Assembly: GCA_963555705.1 (NCBI GenBank)
Contig: OY743190.1
Coordinates: 22,203,491 to 22,267,490 of the forward strand
Source of the DNA: Ligustrum vulgare
Taxonomy: Eukaryota; Streptophyta; Magnoliopsida; Lamiales; Oleaceae
Direction of reading: 5' to 3'
Length of the DNA: 64,000 nucleotides
The notes under the pieces are model-generated. The model was given only the letters and a program-made list of their open reading frames with translations, did not search any database and was not told the origin of the DNA. Every line of letters begins with the position of its first letter. The first letter of the stretch is position 1. Made by a program: the position numbers and the translations under genes. Shown one piece after another: positions 45,031 through 56,164 of the stretch.

Positions 45031-45769
45031 ACATTATTGTTGTTATTATTCAAACAAAAAAATGAAAATTAGAAAACAAAAAAATTTGGGGGAGATTTCA
45101 TGTTCTTGAGCATATGTTGAACTCCACATATTGGGCATTTTGATTGTTGAGTTTATTGGAGAATCCCATTTGTCATACACTTGCAATTCTATGTGCTCAA
45201 AAGTGTGCCTATCAAAGTGTTTGATAAATTGTCCCAAAGAAAAATACTCCATTAATGCCTTATTATTCAATACCCATGTCTTGTTAAATATTTGTGATTG
45301 TCCATTTCCATTGTTGAAATTGTGTTGTTAATATCTTATCCCACATATCATTTGTTCCTTATATTGGTACTATTGTTCATTCATTCCTTACCACATTTGG
45401 GTTGTTGGGGATTTATCATATATCCACATTATATCCATTCAAGGCCACTTCAAGATTGAGTACAAAGTGATTGCTAAATTGCCTCGTTTAAAATTACACT
45501 CTTTGTACTTATTGCTTTACATCTATGCTTGTCTATTACTTGTGGTTATTCAATCCCATTGTTGAAATTGTGTTCCTAGCATCTTATCTCACATAACAAT
45601 TGTTCCTTTCGAGTATAGCAAGTACATAAATTCCACTTTCTATTGTGTCTACTTGTTATAAATTCCTTCTTTCTTGTTTGTAATTTATTTGATTCCACAA
45701 GAATTATACTTTTTGGTTTAGTTGATTACTTTTCTTGGAGAACTTGAGAAATGAGATTTTGAGTGAAAC
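45031..45769 (+). other. Gypsy leader, non-coding
   Basis: AT-rich leader between the duplicated PBS and the first ATG with a plausible gag frame. Short ORFs on both strands carry no domain. Confidence 0.5.
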
Positions 45770-46770
45770 ATGAGTGAAAAATATTCTCTTGAGAAAACTT
45801 TCACCTTGCACACCATGTCCAATTCCAATGCTCAAACTCAAGACTTGAAGGAATTGTTGCAAACTTTTTCAATCACCATGACTAGGAAAATGGAGGAGAT
45901 TGAGGGAGGGTTGGAAAGGTTAGCAAAAAAAAAGGGGAGAGTACATCAACTCATAATGGAGGAGAGGGAAGGGATAATAGAAAATTGAGGAATAAATGTG
46001 GAGATATTTTGGTTGATGATGAGAGAATGGAAAGGAAGAATAGGAAACAAGGGGTAAATGTGTGATATATTTTGAGAAATGATGGGGATGGTGAACAAAA
46101 TGGGAGTATGATTAGGAAAAGAAGAGAGTGGTCAGATGATAGGAGAAATGGAGTTGATGAAAATATTGATGATGTGAGAATGCAAAATTCATCATTCCAT
46201 TGGATGAGTAAAAGTGGAGAAATAGAGTTGGAGATGAATGATAGGCCACCGACATTTTGGCCCATGATAATGAGAGGGAGAAGCATGGAGGAAATACTTT
46301 CTACACTAGATGCCTTGTAGGGGATAGGGCATGTAGTCACATAATCGATGGGGAGAGTGACACGAATTTGGTGAGTGCTAGGAGAGTGGAAAAATTGAGG
46401 TTACTGGTAATGAAACATCCTAGTCCTTATATATGGGGAGGTGAGAGTGAGTGAGCAAGTTCTTACTTTCAATATTAGAACCTATAGTGCGGTATGTGAT
46501 GTAGTCCCTATGCACACTACTCATATAATTTTGGGGAGACCTTGGCAAATGGATAGAAATGTGAAACATAATGCAATGTGGAACAGGTATAGCTTCCAAG
46601 TGAATGGGAAAAAGGTTGTGCTCTTACTTTTGAGTTTGGAGGAAGTGCTCAAAGATCAACTGAAACTCAAGAAGGAGTTTGAGGAAGAAAAGTCCCAAGG
46701 TAAGGAAGTTGAGAAGAAGGAGGGGGAGATTAAGTTTGAATTAGTTGATCAACTACAAAATTTGAGGTAG
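45770..46770 (+). pseudogene. Gypsy gag tail and protease
   Basis: Frames from 45770 (MSEKYSLEKTF...) give a hydrophilic region with MTRKMEEIEGGLERL, like the linker before the zinc knuckle. The protease segment is clear: NTFYTRCLVGDRACSHIIDG for the usual N-I-F-x-T-R-C-x-V-x-x-x-V-C-x-x-I-I-D-G-G-S, then VEKLRL, MKHPSPY, and in the next frame LTFNIRTYSAVCDVVPMHTTH and IILGRPWQMDR. The active site reads IDGES rather than IDGGS. Lys/Glu-rich sequence follows. Stops separate the frames. Confidence 0.75.
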
Positions 46771-47308
46771 GGGAGTTAAAATTAGAAGTAGTTGATCAAA
46801 CTACAAATCTTTTTGTGTAGGCTAAAATTGTTGATGAAGGGATGCATGATCCTACACATATGAAAAAAAGGGGTGAGCTTAATTGTGGGAGATAAGGGTG
46901 AGTATGAAAATTTTGAACTGTGGCATGAGCTTAAAAATGTGGAGGAGGTTGTTGAAAATAAAAATTTAGAAGTGGTGGTTGAAAGAGGCGAGGAGAAGAG
47001 CCTCCTGGTGAGGAAATGGGACTTGGCAGTGATTCATCGTGAGTACAAGGACCCCTACCTTGTATATGAAGGAACTAACGATCCCCACCCCACTTTTCTT
47101 GAGAAAATTTTGCTGGTTGATCATAATGGGAAGCTTGAGTCACACCAACTTTGGTCAATAAAGCTTGTAATACAATGTATTCGTGTCATCCAAGTAATGG
47201 TGTACTATTGGTTGATCAAGCTACATGGAGGCCATAATTTCCCATTTGATCTAGTAGCTGCTATGAGATATCATGAACAAACCTATGATTTGGGGTGAAT
47301 CATCCTGA
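46771..47308 (+). pseudogene. Gypsy terminal ORF of unknown role
   Basis: A 141-codon frame (46873-47298) rich in charged residues (VENKNLEVVVERGEEKS, VIHREYKDPYLVYEG), ending just before the PPT. I see no RT, RNase H or integrase. It sits where pol should be, so pol has been replaced or was never present, as in other gag-only derivatives. Confidence 0.5.
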
Positions 47309-47321
47309 AGAAGGAGGGTTT
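47309..47321 (+). other. Gypsy polypurine tract
   Basis: gaagaaggagggt directly before the 3' LTR start tgatgag. Confidence 0.75.
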
Positions 47322-47920
47322 GATGAGAATCGTAGGAGGCCTGACAATGAAAATTAATCGTTCGAGCCAAAAAAAATTGAAGTAAATATTTGTGGAGCAC
47401 CGAGGCAATTAAGGGTGACTTTTGAAGAAGATTCAAGGCTTAAATAAGAGATTAAGACAAGAAGAGAAGCCAATAATCAAATTGGGAGCAAAGACATGAA
47501 GATTGGAATAAGTTCGAGATTAAACAACGTTTTGAATTAGATAAAGTCCGAATTTGAGGTTCACTATTTCTGTAAGAATTGTATCTCTTTTTGACTAGTT
47601 TCTAGATCATTTTGAATCGTCTCAATCGAATATCGGGATCAAAAGTTATGATCGAAACACTGAAGATAGCAGCCTCAGTTACTTTCGATCGACCGAAAGT
47701 CCAGAAATTTCATCTAAGCCTCAGTTCATTTTGGATGAGTGATGGTCAACCGAATTGGTCAACCGAAAGTGACTTCGGTCGACCGAAAGTCGCTGAAACT
47801 CAAAAAAAAGGGGGGTTTTGTTGCAATTTTCTTATTTTTCATTACTTTGCCAATTTTGTATTATAAATTACACTTTTCCTCTCAAACCCTATTAACTGTG
47901 ATGATATTCATGTGAATGCT
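47322..47920 (+). repeat. Gypsy 3' LTR, part 1
   Basis: Matches 43641-44238 closely. It is interrupted after gaatgct by the Athila-like element, and resumes at 55464/55469. Confidence 0.88.
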
Positions 47921-49291
47921 TGATAAGTGTATTTTATACACTTATTTCTATCCTAAAAGTAGGATTTTAATTGTTTATTCAAGAATATTTGCTATTTATT
48001 CTATGTCATTTGTTTATATTTCAGGAATAACCCAGAAGTCGTGAAAACAATGAAATTAAAGCTAAAATTGAGCAATTGGATGTAAGAAGTGTCAAAGTGA
48101 GCAAATCAAGAATTGATGAGGTCAATCAAATGGCTAATTTGAAGAAGAAATCGAATTTGGAAGAAATCAGAAGTTGAGGGGCTAAATTGCAACAATCAGA
48201 AGTTGGAGGACTTGTTGTGCAATTAAAAGACAGGGACCAACTTGTAACATTTAAAAGTTAGAAAATTTCCTTAAACCGTAATACCGTGTGGTCGCACGGT
48301 GACACGGTCAGAAATTTCAGCGACTGAAGTTGACCTGCAGCTTCGTGCGATCGCGCATATTTGAACTGTGCGGTCGTACGGTTATTCGACTGGGCCACAG
48401 CTGGGGTTTTTACGCGGAATTCAGCAGTTTTCTCCTCAATTAACCTAATTATAGGGGAAATCTATAAATACCAGACCTAAGGCATGAGATTAGGGGTTCC
48501 CAACTGTGATATTTCATGCCAAAACGCTGTCGAATTGCTGGGGGATCCATTAAAGGTCAAATTGAAGATCGAAGCACAAGGAACGAGAATATGAACAGGG
48601 TGACATCTTTTCATACTTCTTGTGATTTATTTTCGATCATGTATTTAGGCTAGGTTTTAAATGTTAGAATTGTGATGAAGCATTAATTTATTGATTCCAT
48701 GCTTTGACTATACATTTATATTATGCAATTTATGAGATTGATGCAATTAATTATGTTTTTATTCTCATCTGTGATTGTGGACGCATAATTATTGATGTTT
48801 GTGATAGAATTCTATGTTCGAAAGAGTAGGAATCTATTAGACCTTTATTAATTTCCGCGTAGTCCGATAGGGGATAGAAATATACCCCTATGCTTCGTGT
48901 TATCCTAAAAAGTGTTCATAATTCGGAAATGCTTTTCTACATGTTTGGATTGGTAATAGAAATATAGGCTCGTCTCTTGTAGGAAAATGTGTTTATGCAT
49001 CGTTCGAAAGGGGACATAAATAAATATAGGAACACAAATTTTCAATACTCATACCTTGTTATTAAATGTTTAAGTCAAATACATGGTTGATATGATTAAT
49101 GTGGATTCATAATTCTAACATATTCATCTCATAGTTTTCACAAATCAAATTTTCAATTCAAAACAAGTCTCTTGTTCCGGTTAAGGATTCGTAACAAAAA
49201 ATACGATTTAAAACAATCTCTGTGGGAACGATAATCGGACTTAAAAATCCATTTTATTACTTGCGCGACCCGTGCAATTGCAGAGCGAACA
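47921..49291 (+). repeat. Athila-like 5' LTR
   Basis: 1371 bp, tgataagtg to gagcgaaca. It carries inverted words such as accgtgtggtcgcacggt (48283-48300) and gtgcggtcgtacggt (near 48370) and a TATA-like ctataaatacc near 48462 that should mark the promoter. The 3' half has a conserved phrase ending gcgcgacccgtgca. Confidence 0.9.
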
Positions 49292-49310
49292 AGTTTTTTG
49301 CGCCGGTGTT
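49292..49310 (+). other. Athila-like PBS, tRNA-Asp type
   Basis: agttttttgcgccggtgtt, a decayed form of the Athila pattern gtttttggcgccgttgcc (complementary to the tRNA-Asp 3' end), directly after the LTR. Confidence 0.7.
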
Positions 49311-49464
49311 GGAGATTGTTCTTTAAATTTATTTTTAGATTAATTTCACTAATTCGGACTTTTACTTGTTTTATTTTATTTTTTTATTTACTTTATTTTT
49401 ATCTTCGGATTTTTATTTTTAATTTTAGTTTAGTCACTAGTTTCTCAAATTTTTGTAGTTGTAT

Positions 49465-51125
49465 ATGCTACGTTCGATGATGCTATCAGACTCAGGTTAT
49501 TCCCTTACACTCTAAAAGATAGAGTTGTTGACTGGTTAGATTCTTGCCCCCCTGCGAGTATAACCACCTGGAACAACTTGTTTCAAAATTTTTCCACTAA
49601 ATTCATGCCTCCAGCGAAGGTTACCAAACTGAGACATGACATCACTGTGTTCCAGCAGCATGAGGCTGAATCTTTTGATGATGCATGAAACAGATTTAAG
49701 GGCATGCTGAGAAAATGTCCAAACCATGGGATTGCCAGGGGTGATCAAGTGAAGTTTTTCTACGAAGGATTACTTCCGCATTTTAAAAACATGGTTGACT
49801 CCTCATCAAATGGTGCTTTGGGAACAAAGACCATTAGACAGGCATTGGAGCTCTTTGAGAGGATAGCAAACACAAATGCCATGTGGGGATCAGACAGGGT
49901 GGTTCCGAAGAAGACACCGAGAGTCTATGAAGTGGATGCGTACACTGCCATATCAGCAAAGATTGACTCCTTGGCTGGTAAAGTGGAGGGCATAGCACCG
50001 GTGAGTCATTCATCTAAAAGTGCTAAAGTGACTTGTTATGAGTGTGGTGCAAACCATGCTACTGCAGATTGCCCTATTCTGACTTGTCCAGTGGAGCAAG
50101 TTGATTATGTACAAGGGGGTCAACGCCAGAATAATCTGTACTCGAATACCTATAACCCAGGTTGGCTCAATCATCCTAATTTTTCTTGGAAAGATCACTC
50201 AAATGGACACATTGCACCCCAATTCAATACAGAGGAAAAGAAGTCTGCTCTGGAAGAGATGATTGGGAAGTTTGTGGAAAGAACTGAACAGTTCATGGCT
50301 AAAACAAATCAATTTATAAGAAAAACTGAAACCACATTCCAAAATCAGCAGGCATCAATCAAAAACCTGGAGCATCAAGTGGGGCAGATAGCACAGCTTA
50401 TCACAACTAAAGCCCTGGGTACATTACCTGCAAATACTGAGGTAAACCCAAAGGAACAGCTCATGGCTATAAGTGTAGTACAAAATGAGATAAATGCAAT
50501 CACTACGTGTAGTGGTGTGAAACTTCCTGAAATTCAAGTCAAAAAGCCAGCGGAAGTTCCTGAAAAGCTGGTGCTGGTGGAAAGTGGTGAGAAAATGACT
50601 GAAAAGGAAGATGGCCATGAGATGAAATCAACGATTAAGCCTCATGAGTCTCCTATTCCATTTCCACAAAGGCTAAATAAAATAAGAGAGAATAAGCAGT
50701 TCACCAAGTTTGTAAATATGCTTAGAAAACTGCACATAAATATTCATTTCATAGAAGCCATTACAAAGATCACAAGTTATGCTAAGCTACTAAAGAAGAT
50801 GATGTCTAGCAAGAAAAATCTTGAAGAACTTGAGGAGGTCACTTTGAATAAAGAATGCAATGTAATCTTGCAAAACAAGCTACCACCTAAGCTCAAAGAC
50901 CCAGGGAGTTTTTCAATACCTTCCATTATAGGTGATTTAAAAGTCAACAAGGTCTTATACGACCTAGGTACAAGTATAAATCTGATGCCCCCGTCTGTGT
51001 ACAAGAAGTTGGGATTGGGTGAACCAAAGGGTAGCAATATCATTTTACAATTGGAAGATAGGTCAATTTGTTACCCTTATGGAGTTGTGGAAGATGTGCT
51101 GGTTAAAAATCACAAGTACCTCTGA
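49465..51125 (+). pseudogene. Athila-like gag and N-terminal protease
   Basis: Gag starts in a frame with FDDAIRLRLFPYTLKDRVVD and WLDSCPPASITTWNNL, has a tga at 49686 (after SFDDA), then is open for 473 codons from 49704. This stretch holds MLRKCPNHGIARGDQVKFFY, an Athila-type zinc knuckle CYECGANHATADC (C-x2-C-x3-H-x4-C), and a coiled-coil-like FVERTEQFMAKTNQF region. The protease begins NKVLYDLGTSINLMPPSVYK, where DLG is the usual Athila variant of DTG. The frame ends at 51123 through a small deletion. One readthrough-like stop and one shift are the only obvious defects over 1.9 kb. Confidence 0.88.
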
Positions 51126-51373
51126 TACTTGGAAGACCATTCCTAGCCACTACACGAGCACTAATTGATGTAGAGAAGGGAGACGTTGTGCTTCATGCTG
51201 AAAATCAGGAAGTGACCTTCACAATGATGCAATTCAACACCCAGGATCCACAACTCGAAAATTGTTCTAGGATTGATGTAGAAATGACCATTAGATGCTG
51301 GGAGTGGGAGAGGTATGGATACAAAGTAAGGGCAGATGATGAGGCTACACCATTCAATCTAAAGCCACCTTGA
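51115..51373 (+). pseudogene. Athila-like protease, C-terminal part
   Basis: LILGRPFLATTRALIDVEKG then VVLHAENQEVTF and a tail ending FNLKPP with a tga stop. ILGRPFL is the conserved protease end. It is in another frame from the preceding ORF, and about 18 residues normally present between the two parts are missing. Confidence 0.82.
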
Positions 51374-51386
51374 GAAATTGCCAAAG

Positions 51387-51435
51387 AGTCTAGCTCTAGA
51401 CTTTAAATGAAGCGCTTGTTGGGAGGCAACCCAAC
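51387..51435 (+). other. Two conserved hairpins after the gag-protease stop
   Basis: agtctagctctagact (7-bp arms) and gttgggaggcaacccaac (6-bp arms, loop aggcaa). The second lies in the cgcttgttgggaggcaaccca phrase that recurs downstream of the coding region in Athila-group elements. Its role is unknown; an RNA structure for packaging or RNA stability is only a guess. Confidence 0.65.
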
Positions 51436-54090
51436 TTCTCAAACCCTTTTCTTTATTTGTTTTGTTTATTGCTTTTGATTGATTTTATTGCTTTATAGTT
51501 ATTTAGACGCTTGACATTGCACTTTAGGACTACTAGTATGTTTAGAATGCATGCATTTAGTTGTTATGTGCTTTAATTAATTCTAGTATTCTATTTTGCA
51601 TGTTTTAGCATTTTTAGTTTTAATTGTATTTTAAATTGTTTTGTTTCTTTCTATCACAATCTTCAACATGATCACCTAGCTTAGGACATGAACATATTGT
51701 TTAGAGGTTAGTTACATGCATTGGAAGGCGTTTAGGGGTCCAAAACGGGGTCCAAAACTCAAATCTTGAAAATTTTCAAGTCACTGTCTTTAACACCGTG
51801 CGGTCGCATGGTTAGATTCTGACAGAACCGGCATTTTGATATATAATGCAACAACTTTCATTTTAACCACTTCAAACCCTATTTTCTTCCCCCAAATCAT
51901 CATGCATCGAGTCCAAAATCATTCCCCATTATTTTTTACATTATTTTAACTCAAAATCATGCCTTACATTGCATTCAAAACATTAAAAGGTATGAGCTTT
52001 TCCACACATTTTCACAAAATCTTGTATAATTTGATGTTCTTCATATTTTTATGTGATTGGTGAATTGTAGATAAATGGAGATGGGTTTAGGATAGTTGAT
52101 GGGTGTATTGAATTGTGCTTATTAGATGAAAATTTTTGGCTTAATTCAAGTCTCCAACTCTATGATTTTCATTGATTTCTTTATATGCATGCTAGGCGCT
52201 TGATAAAATGCCACAATTTTGGATGATCACTTTCATTACATGTTATACATCATTTGTGCATCATCCATTCGTTGTTTACACATATTTAAGGCATAGAACT
52301 CAACAAGAACATCTTTACACTTCATAGCACTTCAATGCACCTCATTGCAAGGCATCACAGCACCACTGCACCAATTTCAGCTTCATGTCACATCCTTTCA
52401 TGACCCAAATGAACTCCAAATTTGTCGAATTTTTGATATGCTGTAGACCAAGTTATGTACTTTCATATACCCAGGAAATATCTCTGGAAATTTTCACTTT
52501 TTTGAGGCGATGTCAAGGGTTGAAAATCAGTGGTCGACCACTTTTTAAAAATTTCAAAATTTTTCTAAGTCCTAATTTGGGTGTGTTGTGTTGATTTTCT
52601 TTAGTTCCTATGTGATAATTATGCTTCTAATGATCATTAATGTTTATTTGCAAGGAACATATCATCACGGGACACTTCAAGCTGAACATGGAAAAGGAAG
52701 TTAGAGGTCATTTGATCCAACAAAACATTCAAGTCAAAGCTTCAAAAATGGAAACACCAACTCTCCAAACCCGGGAAGTACATTAACCCTCTTTGTTATT
52801 TCTGTGTTTATTTTCTTTATTTGTTTTGAATACATTAAGGACAATGTATGATTCTTGTTTGGGGGTGGGAATCTCATTCGTGTGCTTTCATATACACATT
52901 CATTCGATTTGGGTAGAAAATTCATAAAAACTTGAAAAAAATCATAAAAAATGGAAAATTTTGAAAACTTTTGTTGATTTATTTATTGCTTATAACATGA
53001 TTTGAATTGACTTTTGTGCTTTAGTTAGAATATTGAGCAACATGAAACCTAAATTTTTCTTAACATTCATCCATGTAAGACTTTAATCAAACTTGAGCAC
53101 ATAGCCACTTCGAATAAAAACTTGTGTAGGGAGATGCTTGATAGTTGTGGGGTAAACTTGGGCAATTTGAACAAGAACTGACTGTAAAATCCTAAACCTT
53201 AGGAATTTAGATCCCAACCTGAAATGTAGAGTTTGGGGGTGGGAAGGTTAGTATGAGTATGCATTGATGGATTCAAGACTTGAAGTTTTTAATTTTGCAT
53301 CTTTAGTGCAAGGAGTTTCGATCAACGAGTATAAACCATAATAACCAGCATAAAAACAGAAAAATGCTGAAGGTCTTATTCTACTCTCCAAATGTCTTTT
53401 TAACTCAAGCAAGTAAGTCTGAGGGACTCTCTGAACCTGGTACCCTAAGCTCAACTGAGTTGGGAGCCGCCGACCTAAAGCTTGCTACAGGGGTCATATA
53501 GAAAGCCAGTATGAAAAGTATTGCACAAAGATGGTTAAAGACAAGGACATTAAAAGAAAAAGTCGTCCATATGAAAGAAAATGGAATAAAATGGTATAAT
53601 CTTTGTTGATTGAAATTCCTAACACTTTGTTAATTATTCTTGGTCTGTCATGCATACTTGTCTAGTCCTAACTGCCTTGTGTGAAAAAATGCAATTTATA
53701 CATGTTTAGAAACCACATCAATAGGAAAGACCTCTGGATATGAGAGAAAAACAGTAAGGTTGTGATCATCCACGAGAGGGTAAGGAAAATTAAAAGAAAA
53801 TTATTTTTGACCACATGAGATTCGGGCTTACTCTTGCATAAAAAGTCACACATTGTCAAGTTTATTTTTGCATAAGTTTGCATTTGATTTTGGCTATTCA
53901 CACACACACAATGAAGTTGAGCATCGGATGAATGAAAATATTTTATGTTGTTCATATTTCTTTCTCTAAAGTGATTAGTCAATCTGGATTGTTGAAACGC
54001 ATGGTAAATGAGTCAATAGGAACAAAAACATTTTCAGTTCAAATTTATAGTTTATTTTTATTCTTGTTCAAGGATGAACAATAGTTCTAG
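51436..54090 (+). other. Athila-like 3' non-coding region
   Basis: 2.65 kb with no pol. It contains another accgtgcggtcgcatggt word near 51795 and two PPT-like runs, gtttgggggtggga at about 52857 and 53231, besides the real one next to the LTR. Short ORFs lack domains. Confidence 0.6.
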
Positions 54091-54101
54091 TTTGAGAGTG
54101 T
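54088..54101 (+). other. Athila-like polypurine tract
   Basis: tagtttgagagtgt immediately precedes the 3' LTR start tgataaatg. It is a decayed form of the Athila gtttgggggtgt. Confidence 0.65.
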
Positions 54102-55463
54102 TGATAAATGTATTTTATACACTTATTTCTATCCTAAAAGTAGGATTTTAATTGTTTATTCAAGAATATTTTCTATTTATTCTATGTCATTTGTTTATAT
54201 TTCAGGAATAACCCAAAAGTCGTGAAAACAATGGAATTAAAGCTAAAATTGAGCAATTAGATGTAAAAAGTGTCAAAGTGAGCAAATCAAGAATTGATGC
54301 AGTCAATCAAATGGCTTTTGAAGAAGAAATCAAATTTGCAAGAAATCAGATGTTCAGAGGCGAAATTGCAACAATCGGAAGTTGGAGGACTTGCTGTGCA
54401 ATTAAAAGATAGGGACCAACTTGTAACATTTAAAAGTCAGAAAATTGCCTCAAACGGTAATATTGTACGGTCGCATGGTGCTATAACCATACTGTCGCAC
54501 GGTCAGAAATTTCAGATACTGAAGTTGACCTGCAGCTTCGTGCGATCGCGCATATTTGAACTGTGCGGTCGTTATCCGATTGGGCCGCAGCAGGGATTTT
54601 TACCCGGAATTCCGCAGTTTTCTCCTCAATTAACCTAATTCTAGGGGAAATCTATAAATACCAGACCTAAGGCATGAGATTAGGGGTTCCCAACTGTGAT
54701 ATTTCATGCCAAAACGCTGTCGAATTGCTGGGGGATCCATTGAAGGCCAAATTGAAGATTGAAGCACAAGGATCGAGAATATGAACGGGATGACATCTTT
54801 TCATACTTCTTGTTATTTATTTTCGATCATGTATTTAGGCTAGGTTTTAAATGTTAGAATTGTGATGAAGCATTAATTTATTGATTCCATGCTTTGACCA
54901 TACATTTATATTATGCAATTAATTATGTTTTTATTCTCATCTGTGATTGTGGATGCATAATTATTGATGTTTGTGATAGAATTCTATGTTCGAAAGAGTA
55001 GGAATCTATTAGACCTTTATTAATTTCCGCGAAGTCTGATAGAGGATAGAAATATACCCCTATGCTTCGTGTTATCCTAAAAAGTGTTCATAATTCGGAA
55101 ATGCTTTTCTACATGTTTGGATTGGTCATAGAAATATAGGCTCGTCTCTTGTAGGAAAAAGTGTTTATGCATCGCTCGAAAAGGGATATAAATAAATATA
55201 GGAACATGGATTTTCAATACTCATACCTTGTTATTAAATGTTTAAGTCAAATACATTGTTGATATGATTAATGTGGATTCATAATTCTAACATATTCATC
55301 TCATAGTTTTCACAAATCAAATTTTCAATTCAAAAAAAATCTCTTGTTCCGGTTAAGGGTTCGTAATCTAAAATACGATTTAAAACAATCTCCGTGGGAA
55401 CGATATTCGGACTTAAAATTCCACTTTATTACTTGCGCGACCCGTGCACTTGTGGAGCGAACA
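54102..55463 (+). repeat. Athila-like 3' LTR
   Basis: 1362 bp, full-length partner of 47921-49291. It has small indels and substitutions (for example a ~15-bp loss near 54920) and an intact gcgaaca end. Confidence 0.9.
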
Positions 55464-55764
55464 ATGCTCTCTTGTGAGGCTCCTCCTTTGGGTTGAGGTA
55501 AAAACCTTTTCTCTTGCTAATTCTTTAGAATTTCTTCAACTAATTCTTGAGTATTATTATTCTTGTATTTTTTGTTGATTTCCGCCACCTTGAAATTTTT
55601 TTAGTTGATACCCATTGGGCTTGGTTCTTTAATCAATGAATTTTAGGTTAGATTTAAACTTAGGTTAATGTGTTTTACCACTTTCTTTACCATCTTAGCT
55701 TTCTTGGGATGATATAAAATTGTTGTGGAAATTTTTGGTCCAAACACCAAAGGGGTCCTCATCA
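55464..55764 (+). repeat. Gypsy 3' LTR, part 2
   Basis: Begins with the second atgct copy and continues ctcttgtgaggctcctc to ggtcctcatca, matching 44245-44540. It is followed directly by caagg. Confidence 0.88.
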
Positions 55765-55770
55765 CAAGGT

Positions 55771-55784
55771 GGGCTCTGATACCA
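55771..55784 (-). other. Copia-3 primer-binding site
   Basis: Minus strand gtggtatcagagcc, a perfect Met PBS, next to the LTR. The composite gypsy lies only a few bases from it. Confidence 0.85.
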
Positions 55785-55785
55785 C

Positions 55786-56164
55786 TGTAAGGTTTCGGGT
55801 CATACATGTACAGCAGAAATTAAAAGAAACCTGAAACCATAGGCCTAATCACAACCTTGCACTTAGATAGAGTTTGTGATTCGAATTGTACCTTTGATGA
55901 ATCTTGTGGATTTGAATTCTGGTGCAGGATGTAAAAATCTCGTCACCACAGCCGTCTAAATGTCCAGCCTCTGACAATGATCCACACAACAAGCTAGGAT
56001 CTGGAAAAGGTTTTACTAGCAACCAAAAAGATGACTTAAACCCTAGTTATCTTGTAACTAATCTAGTACTTATAGGTTTACGCTAAACCTAATTAGGGTA
56101 GAGATATGGACTTGGCCCAACCCCAGTTCGACCCAACTAATTGGGCTTGGACAATATTCCAACA
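55786..56164 (-). repeat. Copia-3 5' LTR
   Basis: 379 bp, tgtaaggtttcggg to attccaaca. It is the partner of 36480-36856. Divergence between the two is visibly larger than between the Athila LTRs, in keeping with an older insertion. Confidence 0.88.

Larger units (their letters stand above)
47921..55463 (+). mobile_element. Athila-like gag-only retrotransposon
   Basis: 7543 bp with complete LTRs (47921-49291 and 54102-55463), Asp-type PBS, gag-protease, a long non-coding 3' region and PPT. It is flanked by the perfect 5-bp TSD atgct (47916-47920 and 55464-55468) inside the gypsy 3' LTR. RT, RNase H and integrase are absent, so it needs enzymes in trans. The two LTRs differ by only a few percent by eye, so it is the youngest element in the nest. 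Confidence 0.88.
43236..55764 (+). mobile_element. Composite TRIM plus gag/protease-only gypsy, with nested Athila
   Basis: One caagg duplication encloses a TRIM-like unit (43236-43639) fused to a gypsy element (43641 onward). The gypsy 3' LTR is split by the Athila-like insertion at 47921-55463. Without Athila the composite is about 4.98 kb. TRIM and gypsy both begin TGATGAG. No duplication separates them, so they appear to have entered copia-3 as a unit. RT, RNase H and integrase are absent, so mobilisation must have been in trans. Confidence 0.65.
36480..56164 (-). mobile_element. Copia-3, Ty1/copia holding a 12.5-kb nested insertion
   Basis: Minus-strand copia. The left LTR (36480-36856) is followed by a PPT; the right LTR (55786-56164) is preceded by a PBS. 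The LTRs are the same family and orientation but 19 kb apart, because a composite gypsy occupies 43236-55764. Without it copia-3 is about 7.15 kb. The flanks tattt (36475-36479) and cattt (56165-56169) agree at four of five bases, which fits an old TSD. Pol is heavily eroded, far more than in the insertions it carries. Confidence 0.82.
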
